From: Tetracentron sinense
Lineage: Eukaryota; Streptophyta; Magnoliopsida; Trochodendrales; Trochodendraceae
Direction: 5' to 3'
DNA: 64,000 nucleotides
Assembly (NCBI GenBank): GCA_015143295.1
Contig: CM026560.1
Span: 7,070,501-7,134,500, forward strand
Part shown: positions 35,601 through 47,707 of the stretch, piece by piece
How the letters are laid out: each line of letters begins with the position of its first letter
Numbering within the stretch: position 1 is the stretch's first letter
Notes under the pieces: model-generated
Told to the model about the DNA's origin: nothing
The model's database searches: none
The model's input: the letters and a program-made list of their open reading frames with translations, nothing else
Program-made: the position numbers and the translations under genes

Positions 35601-36329
35601 ATAAACACTATTTAACCCATTTTCAATTTTACAACCCTTTACATCAAAATAAAACATTTTCTCAATCATCACAACACCCTAAGGAAAGATTTAGATGCAA
35701 GAAACCATATAATGAAAATCAAACATTTCTTATACTAACCAAATTTTCTCAAGAATGAAGATAATAAGTTTGGGTTGATGATAGTTACCAATAATTGGCG
35801 TCTTTTGGCTTCCAAAAGTTTCCCTCAAACACTAGCTTTTGATAAGAGTTAAGAAAACCATGAAAATTTAGGGTTTAAAGAGGGTTTTGGGGTAAGTTTT
35901 GGTCCAAACTAGGGCTGGCCGACGACAAAACTGCAATTGGCCGAGGGCAAAACTGCAGTTGGCCGGTGGCGAAACTGTGGCTGGCCGACGACTGGATTTG
36001 GCTGGCGGTAAGACGGCGATAGTGATCGGTTCTGGAGGGCAAGAGTGAAATGGGAGGAAGAGAGAAGAAGCAAAGATAAAGAAAGAAAGTGAGAGAAAGA
36101 GAAGAGAACTCACATTCTCTTCTTATTTCTTCCTAAAAAGATGAAATGACCAAACTACCCTCTGTATATTTCAAGGCTTCTCTTGTGGTCCAAGGGTAAT
36201 ATTAAAATTAAAGATTTTAGGCACATTTTCAAAAGATTAATTTCATAATTTTTTTTGATAAAACCATATCCTTACTTTAAATGTAAAAAATGTCAAAATT
36301 ACCCCTGTTTCCTAGGTTCGGGCGTTACA

Positions 36330-36807
36330 CATCAAATACTACCTGGATAGATTCTTCAACAAATAGTGTTTTCTTGTTAAACACTTTATAGGCTTTACTA
36401 TTTGTTGAATATCCTAGGAAGATTCCTTCATTGGATTTAGGGTCAAATTTTTTTAAATGGTATTTGTCATTAAGTATGAAGCATTTACAACCAAATACTT
36501 TAAAGTATCCTCTATTACGTGATCTTCCTTTCCAAAGTTTATAAGGTGTTTTATTTATTTTGTTTTTTATTACAACCCTATTAATTACATAACATGAAGT
36601 ATTTATAATTTCGGCCCAAAAGTAATTAGGTAGCTTATGTTCATTTAGCATTGTTCTACTCATTTCTTTTAAAGACCTATTTTTATATTCTACAACTTTG
36701 TTTTGTTGAGGTATTCTTGGTGCGGAGAAATTATGATTAAATCCATTTTCTTCATAAAATAATTCAAGTTCTTTATTTTTGAATTCTCCACCTTTATCAC
36801 TTCTCAT
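36330..36807 (-). pseudogene. SIRE-like copia F integrase, cut by gypsy D
   Basis: The minus frame starts MRSDKGGEFKNKELELFYEE and contains PQQNKVVEYKNRSLKEMSR and GCKCFILNDKYHLKKFDPKS, the integrase core and C-terminal part of the SIRE/Maximus copia lineage. The conserved glutamate-containing block reads NKVVEYKNR instead of the usual NGVVERKNR, a substitution at a conserved position. The frame runs into gypsy D just after VVFD. The reverse transcriptase is absent here and should lie left of the window. Confidence 0.85.
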
Positions 36808-37355
36808 GTTATTAATGGAATATTATTTTTCATTTTGAACTCTTTTACAAAATTTAGCAAATAATATAGGAGCTTCACTTTATGAGCTAAGAATAACACT
36901 TAAGTATATCTAGAGAAATCATCAACAATAACTAATGCATATAATTTTCTACCTAAGCTAGCAACCTCATTAGGTCCAAACAAATCCATATGCAAGAGTT
37001 CAAGAAGTCTAGATGTTGAAATTTCTTTCTTCTTTTTAAAAGATGTTTCGATTTATTTTCCTAATTGGTATGCATCACATATTTATCTAGAGAAAACTTT
37101 GTTTTAGGTAAACCTTTTACAGTTCATATCTAGATAATTTTGAAAGAAGATTCATACTAGCATAACCTAGTCTCCTATGCCATAGCCAACTAATTTCATT
37201 CATAGTCAAGAAACAAATCATATATTTGATAAGGTAATTCATCAAATTCAATTTTATACACATTCTCATTCCTATGTACTATGAATAAAGTATTAACATT
37301 GACTTTATCTTTAATTATGAATAAATTGGGTTTAAATGATACATTAAGACCTTTA
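36808..37355 (-). pseudogene. Copia F GAG-pre-integrase and integrase start (decayed)
   Basis: There is no open frame, but at about 37135-37200 the minus strand reads LWHRRLGYASMNLLSKLSRY, the hallmark HH region before SIRE integrase. The stretch in between is degraded by stops and frameshifts. Confidence 0.7.
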
Positions 37356-37571
37356 TTACAAAGTTGACTTATGCTTAATAATATTATGCTTTAATTCATC
37401 AACAAGTAAAACATTGTCAATAAAAATTGAGTTGTTCTTACCAACATTACCTATACCAATGATCTTCCCCTTTGTGTTGTCTTCGAAGGTCACATGCCCT
37501 CCTTCCTTAGGAGTGATTGAGATAAAGAGCTTCTTGTTTCCGATCATATGCCTTGAACAACCACTATCCAA
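37356..37571 (-). pseudogene. Copia F aspartic protease
   Basis: The minus frame opens MDSGCSRHMIGNKKLF, the copia protease active-site motif (D-S-G), followed by GHVTFEDNTKGKIIGIGNVG and VLLVDELKHNI. It ends early and is separated from gag and integrase by frameshifts. Confidence 0.85.
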
Positions 37572-37692
37572 GAACCATGTTGACTTGGACGATCTTCACT
37601 TGAGGCATACCTACAAGAGAAATTTATGTAAATCTTTATGGTACCCAAACCATTTTGAGTCCTACATGGTTAGTCTAGGGAGGGTATATTCT

Positions 37693-39244
37693 TTATGGAA
37701 CCCAAACCTTCCTAACTACCTTCTTCCCATAATAAGTGTAAAATGCACTAGAAGGAGTCTTTAATAAACTAGATGATTTGGTAAAGAAGTTTTTATAATT
37801 CTTTTGTTTAGCAAAAGGGTTATAGCCAAGTCCAGCTTTACCAAAAACACGTCTTTGTTGGCCTATTAATCTTTCTAATTTTTTTGGACCATTTGTGAAT
37901 GTGAGGATAGTGCTAGTTAAATCTTTGACTTTAATTTTAAGCTCGTCACATTCATTAGATGAGTCTTGAGATAAGGGAAGATTTTCCTTAATTTTTAAAG
38001 ACTCATTTTCCTTTAGTAAATCATTCTTTTCTTTTTGCAAAACTTCAATTTGTTTTGAAAGCGATGCATTTTCCTTTTTAAGACTTTTGATTTTGGATGC
38101 AATTTTTCTTAATCCAATAAACAAATCATCAAAAGTTTCCCTAATATCTTCATAAGAAAGAGTATCATTTGGGGAAGAATTTACCTCATCATCTTCAAGT
38201 GCCATAAGACATATAGGTTAGCAACTTCTCATCACTTGAGTCTTCTGAGCCACTTTACTCGGAATCATCCCATGTTGCCTTCATGGCTTTCTTCTTGAAT
38301 CGTTTGCTTTTCTTGAGTTGGGAACAATTCATCTTGATATGTCCCGGCTTTTTGCACTCGAAGCAAATTATCGGGTCTTTCTTACTTGATTCACCCTTTG
38401 AGATTTCTTTGTTGAATTCCTTCTTGTAGGGTCTTTGCTTGAAGTTCTTATGTCTTAGGAACTTCTTGAATCTTCTAGCCATGAGGGTGACATCTTCATC
38501 ATCCTCACTTTTTTCTTCATCACTCACATCCACTTGAGAGACTTTCAAGGCTAGACCCTTATTTGCTCTTGGTTCATCTTCTTGTTGGTCTTTCATTATG
38601 ATCTCATGGATCATGAGAGAACCAAAGAGTTTGTCTATAGCCAATTTGGTGAGGTCCTTTGCTTCTTGAATTACAGTCACCTTTGGAGCTCAATGCTTCG
38701 GTAGAGATGGAAGCACCTTCCTTACATTTTTTTGCATTGGAATACACTTTTCCAAGTGCCTTGAATCCATTCAAGATCTTGGTAAATCTAGTAAACATAT
38801 TACCAATAGATTCATCTTTTTCCATTTTAAAAAGTTCATATTTATGAACTAACATTCCTATTTTCTCTTCTTTTACTTGGTTAGTACCCTCGTAGGTAAC
38901 TTGGATTTTATCCCAAATTTTCGTAGATGAGTCACATCCCGAGACACGGTTAAACTCTTGGGGCTTAGAGCGCAATATAAATTACTAATAGCTCTAGCAT
39001 TGATTTGAAGGAGTTTAACATTGGACTCATTCCATTCTTCCTCTATTTTGGGTAATTTTATCCATTCAACAGTTTTCATAGGAATATAGGGGCCCTTGAC
39101 TATTGTTCTCCAACACTTATAGTCAAGAGCTTGGATGTAGTATATCATACGGGTTTTCCAATACTTATAATTCTCTACATTGAACAATGGAGGCCTAGAA
39201 GTCGATTGGCCCTCTCCTAATCCAGTTACAAAAACATTTGCCAT
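37693..39244 (-). pseudogene. Copia F gag (SIRE type, frameshifted)
   Basis: The start ATG is at 39244 (MANVFVTGLGEGQ, then STSRPPLFNVENYKYWKTRM, a SIRE-type gag opening). Three further frames carry the rest: gag core (38604-38975), nucleocapsid knuckle CFECKKPGHIKMNC with all four zinc ligands (38255-38680), and a coiled-coil-like Leu/Glu/Lys-rich region (37693-38205), as known for the long gag of this lineage. Frame breaks near 38900, 38650 and 38230 show it is non-functional. Confidence 0.85.
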
Positions 39245-39293
39245 TTTAAATCTTTACTCTAATGTTGTTAGACCAAATATCTATAGAGTCCAA

Positions 39294-39305
39294 GCTCTTA
39301 TACCA
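39294..39305 (-). other. Copia F primer binding site
   Basis: Minus TGGTATAAGAGC is two bases inside the LTR. It differs by one base from the initiator-Met site. Confidence 0.7.
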
Positions 39306-39307
39306 AT

Positions 39308-41189
39308 TGTTACCCAATAAATGGACCCTAAAGGGGGGGTGAATAGGGTCTATGACAAATTTAAAATTTTTTCTAGTTCCTTTTGCGGAATTTCAAATTA
39401 AACTAATTAAACAAGGAATATAAATTAGTTATGCAATGATAAAGAAATGATAAGAGAAAAAGAGAGCAAACACAGCAGATTGTTCTCGACGTTTGGCACT
39501 CTTGCCTAAATCCCCACCTCAAGCTCTCCGGCTCAAAGGATTCAACACGATTTCACTATCGCAAGAACTTTTTCCCAGGGTTAAGATCAAGCCTTTATAA
39601 TCTTCTTTGCAAGTTGAGATAAGCTCATTCAATGTAAGAGAACACCCTTTCTTGACTTTACAAAGCTATCAGGCTTTAAGAATCCTCGATTCTTGATTTT
39701 CTTCAATACAAATGAAGAGAGCTTTTAATCTTTACAAATTCTCCTTAATGAGCTGATGAGATTTAGCTTGAAGCACTTCTAATAATCTATCAAAAGAATG
39801 GGAGTTGAAAACTCAAATATAGAGAGGTAGGATTTCTAGGTTTTCAACGAATGATCTAGATGAGAATTGAATGTAACTTAAAGATATGATCAATGGTAGT
39901 TCAATAATTGTTTGATTTTCATAAATGAACTCAATTTATAGGTGAATGATCAATAGTTCCATTGGAATTGCATTTAATGCGAATTTGGCCATTTAAAAAC
40001 TAGCCGTTGGAGTTGGTTCTTGGAAGTAGTCGTCGACGAGTAGGGCTGCCAGATTCAATTCAGAGCTACTGTTAGCTCACTCGTCGATGAGTGCTGAGAC
40101 TACAGTTTCACTCATCAACGAGTCCTCCGTTTTTTCACAAAAAACTCATCCTTAAAAGACTATAATGATTGGAATGATTTCCTAGGTCTTTTGGCTTTCT
40201 TTTAATATGATTTTAATAATATTTTAAAATGTCATAGGACCTTAGAATGATATGCAATTAAGTAATGGATTCCTAAGGTCAATTTAGGTACTTGAGCATT
40301 TCAACTTTTCATATTATTGAGGACTTTTTACATAAGTCCTAGACTCTTTCAAATAAATCAAAATGACGTTAAACCTTCTTGAAAGATAGTCTTCAGCTTG
40401 ACCTTGGATCTTCCAACTTGAGTATGTCTTCATAATCTTTATTGTTATTCATGATCCAACTTGGACTTTGAGTATGATCTTGAATTCATCTTTGTACATG
40501 AAAGTTTTTCCTTGATGGTTCATCTTGGAGATGTAGAGACATTTTGATACATCATGCTTTGAATGTTAGGTTAATATTCTTGTAATCTGAATTTTATATA
40601 AACTTCATAAAAACATTAGTACCAAAATGATCATTTCATTAATGTGTTATCATCAAAATTATTAGGCATACACAGGGTTATAACCTTTAGGCTAAGAATT
40701 TTCACAAGGTTTTTTCATATTTTTAGGTCTTTAGATTGATATTCAATTATAGTCAATCTAGGCTTTTAAGCATCTAACTTCCAAACTTTGAGGACTTTTT
40801 ACAAAAGTCTTAAACACTCTCAAAAGACAAAAATAAAACTTTTAAAACCTTCTTGAGAGACTTCTATCTTGATCTTGGATCATCTATGTAGGGTTCCAAT
40901 GCTTGATTCTAGATGAAGCTTAATCTTCCACTTGAATTTGAGCTTCTTGAGACTTGATTGTACATCTTCACTTTGACTTGGATGACTTACTTTGTAGATC
41001 TTGACTTTGACTTGATTGAGCTTTTTCAAAGCTTGATGTCAATTTCATGCTTTATTGACTTGAATGGTTTATTAATGCTCTTATATACTGAAATCCATTT
41101 AACATCAAAGAGGACATTAGTACTACAAATATTATTTCATTATTTATGTTATCATTGGGGTATACAGGATTGTAACCTTTAGGCTAACA
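39308..41189 (-). mobile_element. Copia F 5' LTR
   Basis: On plus it starts TGTTACCCAATAAATGGACC and ends AGGCTAACA, about 1.88 kb. The TATA box is on minus (CTATAAATTG, 39932-39941). About 80-200 bp upstream are three copies of a palindrome around actcgtcgacgagt (40023-40135). The distal part contains a duplication of about 480 bp (40230-40690 and 40700-41189), each copy ending in atacacagg...aacctttaggctaa. The outer edge is inferred from the TG/CA rule. The left LTR is not in the window. Confidence 0.7.
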
Positions 41190-42806
41190 AAGTTTGAAAA
41201 TGGAGATCTCAGGTACATTAACTATGTTAACTATTTTCTTAGATAAATTTCACCAAGATACAAAGTAGGTATTCTCTTCCCAAAATAGGAGTTGCAACAA
41301 ACTCCTAAACAATGTCGTTGGAGAAGCTAATCAACACTTCAAATACGTGGATTTGTAGCTCATGAATTTGAAATTGTAACCTCAAATAGTAGAACATTGG
41401 CTCTACACTCTTCACTTGGAAGGAGATACCCTTGTCTCTCAAAACCTCCTTCCTTTTATCCACACATGCATGAATAATGAAAAAGTCAGAATTCAAAAAG
41501 AATGGGAGTATCTCTAACTTACCATCCCTAGAGGAGGCAATTAAGGGGATAAAAAGTATTAAATGCCAAGCATTAATCCGCTCCTTGCTCGTGGTGTGAG
41601 ATGTGTCTCACCTCCTCATTGCTGACACCTACAACCTTTTCATTGTGGTCAACTCTTTTTAACTACGTAATATTTTTTAACCATGCTAAATATAACCTTG
41701 AGGGCTAGAGAATCTTGACCACAATTAAAAATGTTGTACATGTCAACAATTATGGGGCGAGACACGGCTCCTCCCTCCAAAGAACGAGGAGCAGATTAAC
41801 GTTGGGTTTTTTTTTTTTTGGGATAGTGTATCTCCCTTTGGGGGTGAGTGACTCGTGTTCGAATCCGGGTGTGGTCGTTGAGCGCCCACCCTTGAGTTCT
41901 AACCCACTAACCCCTGACATAGAGATGAATGATTTAATGCCTACCCAAAAAAAAATAATACACCATCCTAAATAAAGTAGGTTGAGGGAAACCAACAGAA
42001 GTATTTGGAAAGTGCAGTGATAAGCGGACCAATGGGTCCGTTTCATATCTTACCTCGTGTCCTTCTGTCCATCCCTTTAACTCAGGTTAAGCTTAATTAA
42101 ATTAAAAATAAGATTTTAGGTATTTTTTTTGAAAACCCATGGTTGGATTGCTTAACCTTAGGGTTAAGTGCATCTTAACAACAGTAAGTGAGTATTTAAA
42201 ATTGGAAAATAATCACTTCCTCGATCGGTGACGCGAGGAGGGACATCTTGACTCCCTCTTCCTGCCATGTATCCCTCTTATAACTTCATTTAACTATGTT
42301 TAAGATTCACCTATCCCTAGGTTCACCCACCCGTAGTTTTTAGAATAATAAAATAAACAAAAATTGACCACAAGGTTATATAAAAATTGACCACAAGGTT
42401 GTATAAAACTAACCCGAGTTATATGCGCGCAGTTGAGGGGTGGCTTTGTGAGAGTGAGGAGCCTTAAAATTGGGGCGTGGACTAATGAAGACGGGTCATT
42501 CCGTTACAAAATAGGAACCACAGGTACGTTAAATATTTTCCTTTTTAGAAATCATAATTGTGCAATGGAAGGTCCCAGAAATTGTTAGAGTGTTGCAGTT
42601 AGTTACCAAAGAAAAATAACTGAGTTGTTACGTCCCAGAAATTTTATTGAAGTTACATCAAAACCAACTACAACTATTCTTATTATGATGGAAACTTGGG
42701 AAATAATAAGTGACAACCAACTAATACTACTAAATTAGAGGTACAACGGAGACATGTTAGCTCTTTTTTTTTTTTAATCTCAGCTATATATTATTTTGGG
42801 AAATCC
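41190..42806. other. Intergenic, flank of the retroelement block
   Basis: I see no gene. It holds a SINE-like insert (41807-41955) and, at 41995-42330, a dispersed repeat (tgggtccgtttcatatcttacc, gaaaacccatggttggattgcttaacc) that returns in reverse orientation at about 53450-53775. Confidence 0.5.
41807..41955 (+). mobile_element. SINE-like or MITE-like short element
   Basis: About 150 bp are bounded by a T-run plus GGG on the left and ACCC plus an A-run on the right. Inside, gtgttcgaatccgg (41855-41868) matches the Pol III B-box consensus GGTTCGANNCC, which favours a tRNA-derived SINE. The mirrored ends would also fit a small inverted-repeat element. No clear target duplication was found. 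Confidence 0.4.
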
Positions 42807-42808
42807 TA

Positions 42809-42961
42809 GTGAGATCGCAAAGGGTCGAGACCACACTGAGACCGTGCATGTGATGAGCAGATCTCAAAAAAATAATATCAAATTTATGAAAATTTTGAGA
42901 TCCGATCACCACATGTGCGGTCTCAATGTGATCTCGGGCCTCTCGGCCTTTGCAGTCTCAC
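42809..42961. mobile_element. MITE, Tc1/mariner-like, 153 bp
   Basis: Long inverted arms are present: gtgagatcgcaaaggg and ctgagaccg on the left, with their complements cggtctcaatgtgatctcgg and cctttgcagtctcac on the right, about 45 bp each. The element is flanked by TA dinucleotides (42807-42808, 42962-42963). Confidence 0.7.
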
Positions 42962-43269
42962 TAGCAAAGTCCATTTATTTTAGTCTCTTGAATCACACCC
43001 ACATTATTTTAATCTCTTGAATCATACCCAGATTGACCCGATGGTTTGACAAGTTTCCCATCCGGGTTTTTAAATATTGGGTGTTTTAAAACACTGGGTG
43101 AGAGCGAGAGAGTAACAAGTTAAAGTCTGGAAATCCCAAGAGGGGAAAAGATAACGGTTAAGCATTAGGCTCAACAGAACTGGGCTATGGACTACACTAT
43201 CACGTAATCACGACCACACGTCCTAAAAGGAAAATATGATTAGATGGGGCCACGGCTAGTATATATATT

Positions 43270-44640
43270 ATGGTTGTCACAGTAGGAGAGAATTGTAAGC
43301 AAGAAGGCCCAAATACTTTAAGAGGAACGATGATGAACCGACTGCCTCAATTGCCCTTTTTGGGCTTCAACGTGCATTACTGACGTTTGACGGTGTTGAA
43401 TCCAAGGATTTGGATTGCTGATGTAAACCATTAGATTTTTATTTACAGCTACAGATCTGACGTATAGGATTAGCAAATCGTCATCAGCAACCTCCTTCAA
43501 TCTTTCCGGATTATCCTGTAAGCCTGGAAGGAGTTCAGCTACACTGCAACAGCTCGAGCTTCTCCAGGGATTCCTGAAAGAGTGAAACAAGAGAGAAAAT
43601 GAAAGATAATGGAATATGATCTAAAGGGAGAGAAGGACAATGAAGAACATCAATGAACTGGCAGCCTTCCTTCTTCAGGATACTCAAGAATACATCAAGT
43701 ATCTAAGAACGAGATTTTTTCTCTTTAATTTCTCACTCCCAAATGTTTTACAAGTACTAATTTCCCAAAAAATCTGATAATTCCTTATTCTTACTGGTCC
43801 TCCCCTATTTATAGAATAAAATCCTTATTTAATAATTATTTATATATTAAAAATATTAGTGATGTGACATCTAACTAATTCGGATACATAATAACTGTTT
43901 TCTGTTAACAGGAGCCTTTATGTTAAAAATGTAGACAGAATTTGTTAAGTGGAGTCTATCTGTTAACAAATAGATATATTCCGTTAAAAGTAACTGACAT
44001 CCGTTAAAGGGAGCCCATCTGTTAATTATAGCATGTTCTTTTAGAAATGAGCTATGAGCTCATCAAATCACCATAACCAACTTTCAGTTATGGCTTAATT
44101 CTTTAAACTGTTATGACCCAAACAAGCTTTTAGATATATTCTTCAAATGTTAAAAAAATAAACTTCTTTCAGAAAAGAGTTTTTCTATTTTAACAAATTC
44201 CCTCCTAGCCCTCCAAACCACATCTCATAATCCTTTCCCCATATACATACATATATATATAAATCATCGTACACCAAAGACGGGTCATAAGCCTTTGAGA
44301 TACCTTGTCTAGAGAAATCATAAGTGTTGGACGATGGCACTATTCTCAGGGTGGATACGATATCCACCGTCAGGCTTCAATCATCTAGTATGAGAGATCG
44401 AATGGGACTATGGAAGCATCGCTTTCCTCCAATAGCTCATAGGGAAATGGGGCAAGATACATTCCAAAATTCCCTCCTGACTGATAGCCTAGGAAGTAAT
44501 CCATACTTTGCTAGAATAGGAGATGGGGGAAATACACACGTCCATTTCCACGAGGAAGGCAATCAGTGTCTTTATCCCTTGACAAGACAATAGGGTTCAT
44601 GGTGATCTGAATCCACCGAATCTCTATGGAGACGAGACTG
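43270..44640 (-). other. Possible minus-strand LTR or promoter-leader region
   Basis: On minus there is a TATA box (CTATAAATAGG, 43804-43814). Upstream of it (43893-44040) is an array of ctgttaac/ccgttaaa units including the palindrome ctgttaacag. Downstream is a leader-like stretch. A plus TGTCACAG at about 43277 could be the LTR edge. The frame 43318-43590 (KEVADDDLLILYVR and similar) resembles nothing I know. Boundaries are not proven. Confidence 0.3.
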
Positions 44641-45485
44641 AACTAATTACCGCCTTTTTCGTCTTAACGGAGTTTGACTCCTTCGAGCTTTTGATCTGCA
44701 TAAGCCTGCAATGCCATTGATTTAAGACCTGTCTTAAAGAATAAAATGTCATAATGACGTTAGAAAACATTTAGTAATCTAATTATACTGAAGTCTTACC
44801 AATGACAAATTTGGTCCTGACAGAATAGGTCGCCTTTGAGCTTTCTATCAGATGTTGAAAGTTTATCAATTAGTCAAAATCTGCTCATTTGAACATATCA
44901 TTTATTGAGTACTCAGCTACTTCAGAACGTAAAGACGTAGTGAGTTGATCAGTATGCTCAGAATCCAGATCTTATTCTCGAACGTGGCATACTTTGAGAT
45001 ATCTGAACCTTTCAAATCTTTTGAGCCTTTTATCAGAATCAAAAAGCTTATCTCAAGATCTATAAAATATTACTCAGGCCGAAAAAATGCGTTAGTAATT
45101 AATACCTGAAAGCCTATTATGCTTTCAAGAGCGTTAAATCACAAAGATAGTGTAAATGAATATATGATACACTATTGGCTCAATATTTACATTTTGAACA
45201 AAAATATTTTTAGGCAATGGAACCTTTTTGGATCATCATAGTCTTTGTCCACGTGGTTTATGACTAGTTTAGATTCTGATCTCATTAGAAAATATCTTCC
45301 ACGTGTCAATGCATCATTTTCCATCATCAACAGACTTTTTTTGTGTTCAAATCATATTCAATAGTGCCACACCCATAGGCCCGCACATGTCCCTTCTAAC
45401 TTCATTGATTGTGGTTAAAATTCATTAACAGGATAAACAATCTAATCTTAGCTTTTTAGAAGAAAAAAAAATTTAGCCCTACTGG
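44641..45485. other. Intergenic, nothing recognised
   Basis: AT-rich sequence without coding signature. At 45365-45430 a short copy of the dispersed ggttaa/acatgtccc repeat is present. Confidence 0.5.
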
Positions 45486-45487
45486 TA

Positions 45488-45626
45488 TGTTTGGTTGTCA
45501 AGAAAATATGTGAAAACATGAAGAAATTTTGTTTTTTTTTATATTTCTAATGCAATTCTTAGTTATGTTTTGTACAATTTTATTTTATTTTCTCTATCTT
45601 TCACTTATTTTCTAGGCAACCAACCA
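45488..45626. mobile_element. MITE, about 140 bp, TIR tgtttggttg
   Basis: The left end tgtttggttgtcaagaaaat is mirrored by attttctaggcaaccaacca on the right. TA flanks both sides (45486-45487, 45627-45628). The interior is T-rich. Confidence 0.55.
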
Positions 45627-45634
45627 TAACATAA

Positions 45635-45867
45635 GGGTTCATTCATTTGGCAAGAAAGTGAAGAAAATTAAAAGAAAAGTAAGTGTTCTTGTACTTTTTT
45701 TGCGTTTGGTTTGCAAGAAACTTACTTTCATTTTCTTACACTTTTTCAATAATAACAAACTTTTTCCAAAGAATTTCATTTTTTTGAAACAAAATTTTAG
45801 TTTCTTTACATTTTTTTTTCTTCATTTTCTTTTCTTTCACCTACTTTCTCTCCAAACAAACATGCCC
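45635..45867. mobile_element. Tourist-like MITE (PIF/Harbinger type), 233 bp
   Basis: It is flanked by taa on both sides (45632-45634, 45868-45870). The right end, read inward, is GGGCATGTTTGTTTGG, the Tourist-type inverted end; the left end is GGGTTCATTCATTTGG. The inner arms caagaaagtgaag and ctttcacctactttctc are also mirrored. A 70-codon frame inside is only the repeat. Confidence 0.7.
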
Positions 45868-46226
45868 TAATGGTTCGAACTTCTTAACTAGAGTCTAGAG
45901 TTTAAAAAAAGACAATTAAAGGAGCTTTGTGAATGTGGTTGAACTCTCCTAAATTCAATTGCAAATGGAGGTTCATGACCTTTTTTTCCCCTCGCAATGT
46001 TTGTTAGTTGTTAGCATATGATTTTTGATTTATAAATCAACCTGCTTGCTTATTCCCCCCAAAATAATCTGTAATATAATAATAATATTTTGAGATTCCT
46101 CTTCTGTGTGCGTGTGTTACTTGATATCCTTCCAACAAAAAAAAAACCGAGATAAAATACCATTTATACCTGTCTACACGAGCTCTCAAGCTCATATAAG
46201 GAGGCATGCCCCTCTATGATCCTGCA

Positions 46227-46512
46227 TAGGGGTTTCAATGGGCCAGGCCGGGCGGCGACCCTGCCCAACCCGATTATTGATTGGGTTGGCTTAGGCTTAG
46301 GCTTAGAGTCTAAAGCCCATTGCCTGTTTCGATAGGCTTCTAACTGAGCATAGCCCGTTTAGGCCTGTTTAGTTTATAGGCAAAAATTGCTCATGATTTT
46401 TTAGATGAGCCAGCCCAGCCCGATTCGGCACGATTAATAAGTGAGCTGGCCCATTTAATAATTGGGCTTAGTTGAGCCTGGGCCGGGCCGGGCTGTGCCG
46501 TTGACACCCCCA
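46227..46512. mobile_element. hAT-type MITE 1, 286 bp, GC-rich interior
   Basis: A perfect 8-bp duplication atcctgca lies at 46219-46226 and 46513-46520. The ends are TAGGGGTTTCAATGGG and, inverted, TGGGGGTGTCAACGGC. The interior consists of gggccggg and agcccgat-like words. The 8-bp duplication and end sequence place it in the hAT superfamily. It has no transposase. Confidence 0.85.
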
Positions 46513-46520
46513 ATCCTGCA

Positions 46521-47707
46521 AAAGCTCCTGCAGGAAAGCTTTTCTTAGGACTAGGTTTGGCTAAAGAGAATAAATATTTTTTGAAAAACAGTTAAAATAT
46601 GAGACGAGCCTTGAATCAAAGGCTCCTCATTTCGATGCAAAGCTCATGGCAGTTTTACAATTACAAAAGAGAGTGACAATTTTGTAAGATGGATTTTCCT
46701 GATTCGATAATAATATTGCCAGTCATTTTAATTTTCTCTCTTAGTTACAAAACTGCCCTTCATTGTAATGGAAAAGGGGAACTCCACTTCAACTCAATTC
46801 CAAATTAAGAATAACTATCAACAGGCTCCAGTTGAACAGTCAACCGGAGCAACCCAAAATTTGTCTTTGGAAGTGATAGTTTGATAATTTTGAACACAAA
46901 GTTGGGTATTTTTTTAACAGTAATCTTTTCTTATAAATAACCCTTGCCAAGGCAATTTTTGGATTGCTCTGATTGACTATTCAACTGGAGCTCATGTTCA
47001 TATTTAATCTCTTTTAAATTTCAATTTTTATAAAAAATTTGGAAAGTAACTAAAAACTCTAAATAGTATAGTAGACCCTCTTGTAATTAATAATCTTAGC
47101 GGAGAAATTATATTAATTATAAGAGAATATTATATATAAGCATCACTATATTTGGTGAATCAAAAATTTTCTTTTCATAATTTCTTTTGAATGTATTGTA
47201 TTTTTCATATGAGTTTCATGTAGATACAAATGTATAATGTTAGCACTCAAAAACAAAAAACAAAAGATTTAATGCTAGTTCATTGAACAACCTAATGATA
47301 TTTAGACCTAATACAAGGTGTTTTTAGTTGTCTTTTTAAAATATCTAAAACTTTATACTATATATGATTATTTATTATACATAGAAAAAATATCTAAAAT
47401 AATTTCATCCCTTTCTGTTCCTGATACCTAAATCATCATAAAGTATTTATAAGATTCATATAACTGTATATTAATATAGTATATAAAACCTCTCTTATAA
47501 TTAATAATATAATATAATTTTCTTAAAAAATTATTAAACAGCAAGTATAAGAGATTATTAATTATACACTATAAAACTAAGTTGGTTCTTACAAATTTAT
47601 TAATTATTAGATATTATTAAGTTATAGAATATTAATTATAAGAGGGCCTAATGTATCTACTATCGAGAGCTAGACTGTTGGATTAAACATCCAATGGTGC
47701 CAAGGTG
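46521..47707. other. Intergenic AT-rich, nothing recognised
   Basis: No coding signal. Two short phrases, ctcctgttgaa-like and gattgactattcaactggagc (46820-46860 and 46970-46995), are near-mirrored, which may mark a worn inverted-repeat element. Confidence 0.4.

Larger units (their letters stand above)
22028..36329 (-). mobile_element. Gypsy element D 5' LTR, interrupted by copia E
   Basis: On plus it starts TGTCACACCCC (22028) and ends GGGCGTTACA (36329); on minus it is an LTR followed by PBS and gag. Without copia E (22918-34900) it is about 2.3 kb. It carries tandem units of about 45 bp (cagtgcata...gcgcttac...tag) on both sides of the E insertion, at 22770-22915 and 34901-35015, and GC-rich units of about 24 bp around ggccgaNggcaaaactgca at 35915-36010. 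It interrupts SIRE element F in its integrase; the right flank is catca. Confidence 0.75.

Noticed and set aside
35868-36113. 81-codon minus frame starting with a signal-peptide-like hydrophobic stretch
   Set aside because: It has no ATG at the start, lies in the leader/U3 part of the D LTR and crosses a short GC-rich tandem repeat; hydrophobicity comes from CT-rich DNA.
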